This document shows positions 9,127-16,869 of a stretch of 64,000 bases of DNA, piece by piece. The notes beneath the pieces were generated by a model. It was not told the DNA's origin. It saw only the letters and a program-made list of their open reading frames with translations, and searched no databases. Where the stretch lies: contig JABXGS010000189.1 in the NCBI GenBank assembly GCA_016550425.1, forward strand, positions 7,962 through 71,961. Direction: 5' to 3'. The position numbers were made by a program, and so were the translations under genes. Source of the DNA: an archaeon (lineage in GTDB: Archaea > Asgardarchaeota > Hermodarchaeia > Hermodarchaeales > Hermodarchaeaceae). Positions within the stretch are counted from its first letter, which is position 1; every line of letters begins with the position of its first letter.

Positions 9127-9672
9127 TTACATCACTAGACACCGAAAGAGCGGTTGCATCCCACCCCCAGACACCACCCCATTCATCTCTTTCTGGTATA
9201 TGCGTAACTTAAAACCTGCATGGGGTTCTTCCTGTTCACCTACCTTCCGATAACCTAGTTTTTCGTAAAAGTGATGATTCCGCGTGTGCCACTCTGGGGT
9301 ATCAAGCACCCATCGCTTTGCAGGAAACGTCCGGTGCACATAATTCATTACAAAGGAACCAATCCCTTGATTCTGAAATTCAGGATCCAGAAAGATCGTT
9401 CCAAGCACATTCGAACCCTTTTGCGGATAATTCTCAAAGATGAGGAATGCACCAATTATTCTTTCTCCGTATAAAATCTTCCAACATCTTCCCTTTTGCA
9501 TCCACAGTGTAAAGAATCGACCGTCATTATAGCCATCAGGACCACCTTCCGGTTTTCCTTGAAATCGTCGTGAATCATCATCAAAGCTGCGAGTCATTAC
9601 ATCCGTCATAACCGGAATATCTGCTTTTGTCGCTTCGGCAAAATTAAGCTGCTGTAAATAGATTTTTTCCAT
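9127..9672 (-). CDS. GNAT family N-acetyltransferase
   Basis: A 181-residue protein with the GNAT acetyl-CoA fold. The motif A strand and P-loop read LGTIFLDPEFQNQGIGSFV (about 111-129), where QNQGIG is the Q/R-x-x-G-x-G pyrophosphate loop. It is followed by the motif B segment ending HHFYEKLGYRKVGE (about 148-161), the usual C-terminal 'FYEKLGF' strand. The acceptor is unknown. A strong ribosome site (GGGGAGG on the minus strand, about 9682-9688) fixes the start at 9672. It follows the GyrI-like gene by 48 bases and may be the last gene of the leftward unit starting at 11130. The last 15 residues are unremarkable. Confidence 0.85.
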   Translation of the reverse strand: MEKIYLQQLNFAEATKADIPVMTDVMTRSFDDDSRRFQGKPEGGPDGYNDGRFFTLWMQKGRCWKILYGERIIGAFLIFENYPQKGSNVLGTIFLDPEFQNQGIGSFVMNYVHRTFPAKRWVLDTPEWHTRNHHFYEKLGYRKVGEQEEPHAGFKLRIYQKEMNGVVSGGGMQPLFRCLVM

Positions 9673-9720
9673 TTTACTACCACCTCCCCTGCAACGCCAG
9701 TAAATGTCATCTAGGGTGCT

Positions 9721-10209
9721 TTACTTTGTTATAGGATAATATAGATCCAATACGAGGTCTGCACCTGCATCTGGATCATGTGGTTTCTCGAGCCCTGGAT
9801 GGCCCCTATATTTGTACCCGTGCTCTTTTGCCCATTCATCTAAGCGCCACCAAGATTCTAGGACACCATGTTCTTTGAAGAATTCAGAGTCTAATTCTTC
9901 TTTCAACGCACATGTTGTGACAGCATACTCGCCGCCCTCCACCTCTTTTACTTCAACCACATTATCGGATTCGATGTCATCACCCACACGAATCCAGAAC
10001 ATGTAACCATATTCGCGTTTCCCAGGTTGAGGGGGCGGTTCATTAAACCCGAAGACAGGGTGCTGTTCTAAATCGCCCAACAATCCCTTCTTTTCCGCCC
10101 AAGCACGGAGCTTCGCCCAGGCTTCAAGTTCGGGCGTTTCACTAATCACAACAACACTTGCTACCCGCATCGGCGCAAGCTTGACAATTCGAACATCTTT
10201 TTTGTTCAT
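9721..10209 (-). CDS. GyrI-like small-molecule-binding domain protein
   Basis: A 162-residue stand-alone GyrI-like (AraC effector-binding) domain: MRVASVVVISETPE near the N-terminus, AWAEKKGLLGDL, HPVFGFNEPPPQPG and YGYMFWIRV in the middle, and LVLDLYYPI at the end. GyrI-like domains bind small hydrophobic or cationic ligands in regulators such as BmrR and Rob, and some have hydrolase activity. It is clearly a paralog of the C-terminal domain of the next gene (10237-11130), sharing these motifs in order, so the pair arose by local duplication. Gap to that gene is 27 bases; both are probably on one transcript. A ligand reservoir, accessory sensor or enzyme are all possible. Confidence 0.7.
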   Translation of the reverse strand: MNKKDVRIVKLAPMRVASVVVISETPELEAWAKLRAWAEKKGLLGDLEQHPVFGFNEPPPQPGKREYGYMFWIRVGDDIESDNVVEVKEVEGGEYAVTTCALKEELDSEFFKEHGVLESWWRLDEWAKEHGYKYRGHPGLEKPHDPDAGADLVLDLYYPITK

Positions 10210-10236
10210 TTCCTTTACATTCCTTTCATACAGTTA

Positions 10237-11130
10237 TTACGAAGGTTTCTGAATCTCTTTGATTGGTTGATACAAGTCCAGGACCATTTCTTTGAATGTG
10301 GCATTCGGATCATGTGCTTTCTCAAGAATTTGACGGGATTCATCCATCTCGTATTTTTCACTGAGAATCACCCAGTCCACGAGTTTTTTCCACGATTCCA
10401 GAAATCCATGTTCTTTCCCAAAGTCGGATTGCATGTCCTCCCAGATATTACAGGTCGTGACAGCGAATAACCCGCCATCATAATCCTTGGCTTCGATGTC
10501 TCCTTCACCCTTGAAGTGCGCCCCTATCCGAATCCAGAACTCATACCCATACTCCTTTTGCCCAGGAGAGGGATTTGGATTATTGAATCCGAACACTGGG
10601 TGCTTATTCAAATCATCCAACAACCCTTGAGGCTCAGCCCATGCTCGCATCTTCTCCCAGGCATCATTTTCAGGGGATTCACTAAACGCCCTGACGCTCG
10701 CGATGCGCATGGGTTCGAGCTCCACTACTTGTACAAACAAATCTTCGATCTCCTTTTCCTTGCGTTCTGCATAGATTTTCTCAATATACCGTTTCGTCCT
10801 CGTCGACTTCAGCCCCGCATATCGATTCGAATCGAGATATGTGGAACTTATCGCGGTCAGAAACGCATGCCCGTCAGGAGTAATTTCATAGCGTCCCCGT
10901 CCCTTCTGTTTGATAATCTCCATCTTAGCAAGTAATCCGAGATGATGAGATAACGCGGTTTTGCCTAGTTTTGTAAGCTCCTTAAGTTCGCTGAATATCC
11001 GCGGACGAATTAATAATGCTGAAAGAATGCGTAACCGTTTTGTGTTTCCAAGTGCTGCTAGGACATCAGCAAGGTCTTCAGCGAGTTTTCCGGTTACGTT
11101 CCAGGCTGTTTCAGTATCCGTATTGTTCAT
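10237..11130 (-). CDS. ArsR-type regulator fused to GyrI-like ligand-binding domain
   Basis: 297 residues. Residues about 10-110 form a winged helix of the ArsR type (LADVLAALGNTKRLRILSAL, then LTKLGKTALSHHLGLLAK as recognition helix, then the wing KGRGRYEITPDG). The C-terminal 160 residues are a GyrI-like effector domain (MRIASVRAFSESPE, HPVFGFNNP, YGYEFWIRIG, MVLDLYQPI). This gives a one-component regulator that senses a small molecule. A longer frame exists upstream (to 11196), but the TATA box at 11169-11178 lies inside that extension, so ATG at 11130 is chosen, giving a leader of about 13 bases. It heads a leftward unit with its own stand-alone paralog and an acetyltransferase. Confidence 0.8.
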   Translation of the reverse strand: MNNTDTETAWNVTGKLAEDLADVLAALGNTKRLRILSALLIRPRIFSELKELTKLGKTALSHHLGLLAKMEIIKQKGRGRYEITPDGHAFLTAISSTYLDSNRYAGLKSTRTKRYIEKIYAERKEKEIEDLFVQVVELEPMRIASVRAFSESPENDAWEKMRAWAEPQGLLDDLNKHPVFGFNNPNPSPGQKEYGYEFWIRIGAHFKGEGDIEAKDYDGGLFAVTTCNIWEDMQSDFGKEHGFLESWKKLVDWVILSEKYEMDESRQILEKAHDPNATFKEMVLDLYQPIKEIQKPS

Positions 11131-11168
11131 GAGAAAATCCCGGCGAGACTTCGTTGTGTCGGTTTCAC

Positions 11169-11178
11169 TTTTATATGT
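11169..11178 (-). promoter_or_regulatory. TATA box of the ArsR/GyrI-like unit
   Basis: CATATAAAAG on the minus strand, preceded by GAAA. The predicted transcription start is near 11145, about 15 bases before the ATG at 11130. This box decides the start codon of the regulator gene. Confidence 0.65.
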
Positions 11179-11331
11179 TTCGATAAAATTGAACATTAGA
11201 CCTAATTCTACTGAACATTATGTGTAAAGAACAGCAGAAATCCAGGACTCTAATGCAGTTGATGATTTCAATATCAAGCATTCTTACATCGACAAGTTTG
11301 ATAAACATAAATTGCTAATCAGCTTCAAAGA

Positions 11332-11844
11332 TTACAAGGAAATTCGAAACACATACATTGTCTCCATTCTTCCTTCAAACCCAGGTTGTTCTAAACAACA
11401 GCCTTCTTCATATCCACGGCTTCGACAAGTTGCAAGGGCTGCAGGGTGATACGCATAGTATGCGATTTCCGTATGCTGTTTACCTCGCATGAAGTCTTCA
11501 AAGAAAACAAAGAATTGTTTGCCATATCCATTGCCCCGATGCTCTTTTTTCAGCCATACTTCATGAAGTTCCACGAGTTCTCTTTTTCCCTTGAAGAGCA
11601 GACGTAACAAGGCTTTATCCTCTTCATCTCGTGGATCGCCTTCTCGGTGTTCATCAGTGGATGCTTCATGCCAGAGCGCATGGCCCACAATCCGATTATT
11701 CTCTCGCCAAATGATTAGGTGCTCCGGGTCTTGCTCAATAATCTTAATTTCGAGGTCGGTCAGTTTCATATTGAGGGATTCATAATATTGTCTGAAGTCG
11801 TTAATCTTGCAGCCAAGTGTGAATCTCAGTGATAGAGATGCCAT
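11332..11844 (-). CDS. GNAT family N-acetyltransferase
   Basis: A 170-residue GNAT protein. The acetyl-CoA loop is HRGNGYGKQF (about 121-130), preceded by the beta-4 strand ELHEVWLKKE, and followed by TEIAYYAYHPAALATCRSRGYEEG, the C-terminal motif with Ala/Cys in place of the usual Tyr. The acceptor is unknown. The start at 11844 is backed by a strong GGAGGA ribosome site (about 11852-11857 on the minus strand); an internal Met26 is less likely. It follows the iron-sulfur flavoprotein gene by 31 bases and is probably the last gene of the leftward unit beginning at 12892. Confidence 0.85.
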   Translation of the reverse strand: MASLSLRFTLGCKINDFRQYYESLNMKLTDLEIKIIEQDPEHLIIWRENNRIVGHALWHEASTDEHREGDPRDEEDKALLRLLFKGKRELVELHEVWLKKEHRGNGYGKQFFVFFEDFMRGKQHTEIAYYAYHPAALATCRSRGYEEGCCLEQPGFEGRMETMYVFRISL

Positions 11845-11875
11845 CAGAGCATCCTCCAGTGGTCCCTAAGCTATG

Positions 11876-12421
11876 TCAGGACTTCTTAGCTGTTTCTATA
11901 CCCATCCTGTGCGCTTTGTCCATCAACTGCTGTTCATTGCGTACCGCATCACGTTGGTCTGAACCTGGCGCAAGAATCGTTCCCAGATGATCCATGTTTA
12001 GGTATTGAAACACATCTTCAAAAATCGCCACAGTGTGTCTAGCATAGGCCTCTGATCCTCCTCCCATCGGGATGGCCAAAATAACCTTCTTTCCTCGGAA
12101 GATTGTCCGTGCTATACTGACCCATCGATCTAAGAAAATCTTGAATTGTCCAGAGGGACCCCACCAATAGATAGGTGTACCCAATACCCAAACGTTGCTC
12201 TCTTGCATCTTTGTAGCCAACACGTTCATGTCGTCGTCTTGAATACATTTGTGGGTTTTCGAACACGCAAAACATCCCTTGCATGGTCGAAGGTCAAGCT
12301 CATCTAGTACCACTTTCTCAATGCGCGCTCCCTCTGTTTTCGCTCCCTCTAATATTGCATCAACCAGTGTCTCTGTGTTCCCACCACGTCGTGGACTTCC
12401 AACTATACCTAGTACATGCAT
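11876..12421 (-). CDS. Iron-sulfur flavoprotein / NADPH-dependent FMN reductase
   Basis: 181 residues with a flavodoxin-like fold. The FMN phosphate loop is GSPRRGGNTE (8-17). A compact cysteine motif, C-x2-C-x2-C-x5-C within PCKGCFACSKTHKC (about 46-59), matches the [4Fe-4S] site of archaeal iron-sulfur flavoproteins (Isf), and GTPIYWWGPSGQFKIFLDR (about 82-100) is the conserved flavin-contact segment. Isf proteins are homodimeric or tetrameric electron carriers that reduce oxygen, peroxide or quinones in anaerobes. The gene begins three bases after the stop of the ATC-hydrolase-like gene, so the two are translationally coupled and probably functionally linked. Confidence 0.88.
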   Translation of the reverse strand: MHVLGIVGSPRRGGNTETLVDAILEGAKTEGARIEKVVLDELDLRPCKGCFACSKTHKCIQDDDMNVLATKMQESNVWVLGTPIYWWGPSGQFKIFLDRWVSIARTIFRGKKVILAIPMGGGSEAYARHTVAIFEDVFQYLNMDHLGTILAPGSDQRDAVRNEQQLMDKAHRMGIETAKKS

Positions 12422-12424
12422 TGC

Positions 12425-12892
12425 TCATTCCTCTTCAAAAATGTAAGAACAGTGAGGGTCACCATCTAGAATTGTGGTGACTCGTTTCACACGGATTTTA
12501 GGATTGTACGCCTTGATCTTCGCAAAATCAACTTCACAATATAGCTTCCCAATTTCTTGCTCAGCTCGTGCAATCCAGGGTTCAGCATAGGAACAGTAGG
12601 TCACGCCTTCCTCGTTGCTTTCCCATCCGAGTGCTGGTAATGACTGAAATTTGAAGAAGTTCTCCATGGTCAAATCGAGACCCTGAGCTAATACTTTCTC
12701 ACGAATCTCCTTACCATTTTCCGTCCCATAACTATGCACAGCCTTAAGGATTAGTTCCTTGCCTTTTTGGTGTCCTAGTTCATTGACGAGGGTGTTAGCA
12801 AAATGATAATAGAGGCGGCCGAAGAGGTTTCCCATTCGGCGAACCTGGTGTCTGCAATCCTCTTTTGAATGCATTTCAGACATTGTGTTCAT
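12425..12892 (-). CDS. L-2-amino-thiazoline-4-carboxylic acid hydrolase-like protein
   Basis: 155 residues matching the ATC hydrolase-like family: a helical first half (FGRLYYHFANTLVNELG, GKELILKAVHSYG), then VTYCSYAEPW and a C-terminal strand pair ending ILDGDPHCSYIFEEE, with conserved Cys and His of the family. The characterised Pseudomonas enzyme opens a thiazoline ring during cysteine synthesis, but most members are small cysteine-containing proteins of unknown role in anaerobes, often beside redox proteins, as here (Isf follows after 3 bases). ATG at 12892 or 12883 could be the start. A TATA-like ATATAAAG lies on the minus strand near 12984. Confidence 0.7.
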   Translation of the reverse strand: MNTMSEMHSKEDCRHQVRRMGNLFGRLYYHFANTLVNELGHQKGKELILKAVHSYGTENGKEIREKVLAQGLDLTMENFFKFQSLPALGWESNEEGVTYCSYAEPWIARAEQEIGKLYCEVDFAKIKAYNPKIRVKRVTTILDGDPHCSYIFEEE

Positions 12893-13201
12893 CCCTATAA
12901 CCGAGATTTAAGCAAGTGGGCTTTTTGCTGTGTAGGGTCTATGTGAGGTTGGGGTGATAAAATACTTCTTCCAAACGGAAAGCTTTATATCATAGAACAA
13001 GAGCGTATTCTCACTAATTGAGAAAAATAGGTCGTTCGGTGAACTCACTTCAACAGATTTGAACCATCGAATCGACACAGGGGAAAGACAAACATCCATT
13101 GACAAGTCACAACAGGTGACCTCACATGGTGAGTCTTCCTTTAATATACTCAACCAAATAGCTTCTCACCACACACAAAAACGCGAAAGTAGTGGAAAAG
13201 A
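12893..13201. promoter_or_regulatory. Divergent intergenic region with promoters and short inverted repeats
   Basis: A 309-base gap between divergent genes, with no convincing gene. On the plus strand TTTAATATACTC (about 13139-13150) is a TATA box fitting the MFS gene at 13202, with a leader near 30 bases. Just upstream two inverted repeats sit back to back: GTCAC-N5-GTGAC (13106-13120) and CTCAC-N3-GTGAG (13121-13133). They are placed where an archaeal activator or repressor would act. On the minus strand ATATAAAG near 12984 may serve the leftward unit. Confidence 0.45.
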
Positions 13202-14773
13202 ATGAGCCGTTTCCAACGAATGCTGGGATTCACTGAGCCATCACCCACCGCAACAAGGCTAGCCCTCATTGTTATGACGCTCGGTTCCACTTGGTCCGTT
13301 GCCTTCCAACTTTCCACCACATTCTGGATGATCTCCATTGCCACGGTACTTGGTGGTGGCGACTACCTTCTTGGAATGGCGATGGTCGGCATTCTCGTAA
13401 TCATCCGTATCGTGGTGCAAGTCCTCTTGGATTATCCAACAGGTGGTATCGGTGATTGGATTGGACAACGTTGGATTATTGCATCCGCTCTTATCTGCTA
13501 TGCGATAGCCTTCTGGCTCACAGCATATGCCGTATCAATCATTGTTGTACCATTCTTTGTCTTTGTCATTATCTATGCGCTCATGGGTCTTGGCGCCTCA
13601 CAGGAAAGTGGCGCGATGGCGGCCTGGTTCGATAACAACTACCGGGTTGCGATGCCAAACGACAAAGATCGGAAACAGTACGGTGTTTTCTGGTCCCGCG
13701 CAGGGATGCTATTCCAGCTCATCTCTACCATTGTCCTCATCCCAGGTAGTATTCTTGCCTTCATTCTCGGGCGTAGCTGGGTCTTTCAAGTCCAAGCGGT
13801 TATTTTCGTTGTACTCGCCGCGATGGCGCTTATCCTCATCCGCGATCTTCCAGGGGCACGGAGGACAGAAGGAGATCGAACTGGCTTCCGTGAATACGGT
13901 CGCCTTCTCAAAGATGGCATCCGCTTTATGGGCTCTTCAAAGTTTGTCACTTTCACTATGGTAGGCGAAATGATGATGTGGGCCATCGGAATCGTCTGGT
14001 GGGAGATTCTGCTTTTTCCATTATATTTCGGCTATCTCTTGAGTGATGTTGCCGTGTCTGCATTCCGAACCTCCATGTTTGCGCCTATGGTAATTGGACA
14101 GGAACGAAGTGGTGTTGTGTCTCAGCGGTTTGATCCAGTAAAGTGGATTCCCCGACTCCGCATCATCCAGTTTGGCGGCATAGCCTTCTTCATGGGTCTA
14201 GTCGCCATTACCGCGATCTTTCCATTGCCTGGACCTGCTGCTCAGTTTATCACCTTGTTTATTCCATTCACAGCTGTGCCATTCATGATATTACCCATCC
14301 TATCGATCCTCCCCGTTGCATTAATTTGGGTGCTATTCGTGGGTACCGATTTTCTTGGTCGGATGACTGAGGTATTAAACGGACGGGTCATGCTCGATGT
14401 GTTCCCGAATCGGATTCGGAATTGCATGTATAGTCTTCGACCAACAATCGCGTTTCTTCTCTCGATTCCCTTGATATTCGTTATCAGCCAACTTCTACCC
14501 ATCTTTGGCTTTCCGCTAGTCTTCGGTATCGCTTCTGCTGTAGCCTTGACTGGAGCACTGCTTATTCGTAAAGGGTTTTCTTACCCAATTCCTAAAGATG
14601 AATCCATCGAAGAAATACTCGGTGAAGTATCAGATGAAATACCGGAAGTTCCTGAAGCTGGTATTCCTGATCTTCCTATTCCTGCTGAAGTTCCTGCCCA
14701 AGCTCGAAAGGAACCAGATGAACACCTAATAATGGCAGACGCTATCCATAAGCCTGAAGATGTTGGCGGTTAG
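13202..14773 (+). CDS. MFS-type membrane transporter
   Basis: A 523-residue polytopic protein with about 12 predicted membrane helices. The loop after helix 2 reads DYPTGGIGDWIGQRW (about 80-94), a variant of MFS motif A (G-x3-D-x-x-G-R-R/K), and a related basic loop occurs at mid-protein (FLGRMTEVLNGRVMLD). A longer cytoplasmic stretch links the two halves. The C-terminal tail (about 470-523) is soluble, acidic and Pro-rich with repeated PEVPEAG/PIPAEV-like units. The substrate is unknown. ATG at 13202 follows the only TATA box in the gap. Possible operator repeats lie upstream. Monocistronic. Confidence 0.75.
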   Translation: MSRFQRMLGFTEPSPTATRLALIVMTLGSTWSVAFQLSTTFWMISIATVLGGGDYLLGMAMVGILVIIRIVVQVLLDYPTGGIGDWIGQRWIIASALICYAIAFWLTAYAVSIIVVPFFVFVIIYALMGLGASQESGAMAAWFDNNYRVAMPNDKDRKQYGVFWSRAGMLFQLISTIVLIPGSILAFILGRSWVFQVQAVIFVVLAAMALILIRDLPGARRTEGDRTGFREYGRLLKDGIRFMGSSKFVTFTMVGEMMMWAIGIVWWEILLFPLYFGYLLSDVAVSAFRTSMFAPMVIGQERSGVVSQRFDPVKWIPRLRIIQFGGIAFFMGLVAITAIFPLPGPAAQFITLFIPFTAVPFMILPILSILPVALIWVLFVGTDFLGRMTEVLNGRVMLDVFPNRIRNCMYSLRPTIAFLLSIPLIFVISQLLPIFGFPLVFGIASAVALTGALLIRKGFSYPIPKDESIEEILGEVSDEIPEVPEAGIPDLPIPAEVPAQARKEPDEHLIMADAIHKPEDVGG

Positions 14774-14847
14774 ACCTGTTATTCTGCTACTAGAGTCAGA
14801 TTCGCGATTTGGATGAAATAATTAGCTCATTTTCAGTTTATCAACAA

Positions 14848-15372
14848 TTACTCATTCCGAGTACTATCTGGGCTCCAAGGGGTTCGACGAGGAATCCATC
14901 GTGGAACATTGGTCTTATATTCACAATATACATCACCGAAGCGTCGTTCAAGGTCGGGTTCTTCCCATCGGACAAACCAGATATGATTCGTCATCCAAAA
15001 CAAGACAAACCACAGAAAGATGAGAGTAGATCCAACAAAAATTGCTTCTCCAAGTACAGTGAGAAGCACTCCAATTATCATTGGATTTCGTACATATCGA
15101 TAAAGTCCTACTGCCACAAACCGTTGGGTAGGCGCCCATGGGGAAAGAGTACCTTTTCCCACTTGGACAAAAACGCGGTTGGTTTTGTACAGAACATATA
15201 CCCCAAATCCTATGAAGATGATCCCAACAATGAAGGTCCAAAACGTGATGGGGTAGATAAACAGCCACGGAATTCCAATCCATACGGAAAATACGAGCAA
15301 AAGAAATGGAACACCAAGGATGACAGTGACTGGAAGAAGCAAGATGGCTAATAAGTGCCCTTTCAACGACAT
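14848..15372 (-). CDS. Membrane methyltransferase of the ICMT/phospholipid methyltransferase family
   Basis: 174 residues with four or five membrane helices. The C-terminal half has the ICMT/PEMT signature: GLYRYVRNPMIIGVLL, then a helix pair and EEPDLERRFGDVYCEYKTNVPRWIPR, where the Arg-His/Asn-Pro and Glu-x-x-Leu...Y motifs bind S-adenosylmethionine at the membrane face. Family members methylate isoprenylcysteine, phospholipids or other lipophilic substrates. A longer TTG-started frame to 15405 is possible, but a TATA box (TTTTAAATCT, 15406-15415) sits directly upstream and favours ATG at 15372. Two relatives occur at 27790 and 28478. Confidence 0.75.
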   Translation of the reverse strand: MSLKGHLLAILLLPVTVILGVPFLLLVFSVWIGIPWLFIYPITFWTFIVGIIFIGFGVYVLYKTNRVFVQVGKGTLSPWAPTQRFVAVGLYRYVRNPMIIGVLLTVLGEAIFVGSTLIFLWFVLFWMTNHIWFVRWEEPDLERRFGDVYCEYKTNVPRWIPRRTPWSPDSTRNE

Positions 15373-15448
15373 AGAGGATTCGTCCGATCTGTTCTTGTCT
15401 TTCAAGATTTAAAAGAATTCGAATACCAATACTCTTCAAGGGATGATA

Positions 15449-15964
15449 ATGTCAAAACTTAACAAGACCAACTTCAAAAGCCCATTCGCTTTTGGTTTAG
15501 CTCGCCAATTTCAGGCAATGTGGACGATGACCCGACAGGCCATCGAGGTAATTCCAGATGCGGATTGGACCCAAGGTGTTGAAACTGATCCCGAATGGTT
15601 CTATTCACTGCGGGTCTATCATATCATTGAAACTGCTGAATTCTATGCCCGTGATACACATGAAGGGTTTCAATGGGGAGCTCGCCTTGGCGAATTGAAT
15701 TGGTGGGATAAAATTTCGCATAAAGAAGCAGCTGAAAAAGTCGTTAAAGGTGATATGCTTGTTTACCTGGATGATATTGAACATTACATTGAAAGTTATC
15801 TCAAAGGCGTTTCCGATGAAAAGCTGCTAAAAACGGATGGATTTCACTGGTTTTCTTCGATTCTGGAAAAATTACAATATCTGCTGCGACATAATACTTT
15901 TCATTTGGGCGAATTGACTATGGAGCTCCGCGCTTTGGGCAATGAGAGGATTAAATGGGAGTGA
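15449..15964 (+). CDS. DinB-like four-helix-bundle protein
   Basis: 171 residues with the DinB/YfiT pattern: a long first helix ending in a Trp-rich turn, YHIIETAEFY with the first metal-ligand His, and near the C-terminus LLRHNTFHLGELTMELR carrying the two further ligands (H-x3-H). DinB-like proteins bind a divalent metal and include thiol transferases using bacillithiol, mycothiol or glutathione, but most are uncharacterised. ATG at 15449 has GGGAT just upstream; an alternative ATG is two codons earlier (15443). It is the first of three rightward genes; the enoyl-CoA isomerase gene starts 20 bases after its stop. Confidence 0.75.
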   Translation: MSKLNKTNFKSPFAFGLARQFQAMWTMTRQAIEVIPDADWTQGVETDPEWFYSLRVYHIIETAEFYARDTHEGFQWGARLGELNWWDKISHKEAAEKVVKGDMLVYLDDIEHYIESYLKGVSDEKLLKTDGFHWFSSILEKLQYLLRHNTFHLGELTMELRALGNERIKWE

Positions 15965-15984
15965 TTTCAGAGGGAAGAAACACC

Positions 15985-16803
15985 ATGAGTCTTCAAAAAC
16001 AAGAAGACGAGCACATCCTCGTGCTTACACTAAACCGTCCAGATCGGGCGAATAGTTTGGATCCTCCGACCATTGTAGCGCTCCGCCAGGCTTTCCTCGA
16101 AGCACAATCAAAACCAACGATTAAGGCAATCATCTTGACGGGTGCAGGTACTCGTGATTTCACAACAGGAATCGATATCACTGCAGCTGCCCCCTTAGGG
16201 ACCCAGGCTATTGTCAACATCGCGAACACGGCTGGTGACATTGCCACCCTAATGTTCTATGGCAAACCGACAGTAATCGCCATTAATGGACGCGCTATGG
16301 GAATGGGCGGTCTTTTTGCAGCCGCAGCGGACTATCGCCTTATCCATGAAAAAGCATTCATCCGAATGCCAGAAATTAACATCCCCGTATTTCCTGGCGG
16401 AACTGCCATGGCCATCTTTACCCGAGTCTGTGGTCCCTCTTGGACAAAACGCATCTTCATGCTGGCTGAACCCCTCTCAGCGGAAGAGAGTTTCCAAGCA
16501 AATCTTGTCGATGAGATTATCACTGAACACACTATGATAAATACACGAGCAAAGGAAATCGCCAAGATATTTGCTACAAAAAATACTGCGGTGATAAAGG
16601 GAATTAAATTGGCTGCATCCAATGCGCTAGATTTGACCTATTCTGAAGTATTAGAACTGGAATCTCATTTAACGGATTTTTATGATTGGAAATCAGAAGA
16701 TCAAGCCATTAAAAAGATTGCAAAACAATTCAACATCGACTATCAATTGAAGGGAAATCCTGATCAGTTGTTAGAAGATTATCAAAATGCACTGGGAAAA
16801 TAA
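15985..16803 (+). CDS. Enoyl-CoA hydratase/isomerase family protein
   Basis: 272 residues with the crotonase fold. LNRPDRANSLD (near 20) is the first acyl-CoA-binding turn, GAGTRDFTTGIDI (about 50-62) forms the oxyanion segment, and GRAMGMGGLFAAAADYRLIHE (100-120 region) the second oxyanion hole. The hydratase Glu normally in the GGG-x-E-L segment is replaced by Leu/Phe, while the second Glu (RMPEINIPVFPGG) is present. One acidic residue plus the 'DYR' signature points to a delta3,delta2-enoyl-CoA isomerase-like reaction more than hydration (inference). ATG at 15985 follows GAGGGA; an earlier ATG at 15955 overlaps the DinB gene. The acyl-CoA ligase gene follows after 66 bases. Confidence 0.82.
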   Translation: MSLQKQEDEHILVLTLNRPDRANSLDPPTIVALRQAFLEAQSKPTIKAIILTGAGTRDFTTGIDITAAAPLGTQAIVNIANTAGDIATLMFYGKPTVIAINGRAMGMGGLFAAAADYRLIHEKAFIRMPEINIPVFPGGTAMAIFTRVCGPSWTKRIFMLAEPLSAEESFQANLVDEIITEHTMINTRAKEIAKIFATKNTAVIKGIKLAASNALDLTYSEVLELESHLTDFYDWKSEDQAIKKIAKQFNIDYQLKGNPDQLLEDYQNALGK

Positions 16804-16869
16804 GGTATTTAGCATCTCTTCACTCCATAAGGAACTATTCCCCATTTTGTGGTTGATAGGTGAGAGAAA

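Noticed and set aside
12908..13153. An 81-codon minus-strand frame in the divergent gap
   Set aside because: It covers the promoter and inverted repeats of the MFS gene, has no recognisable pattern and no ribosome site.
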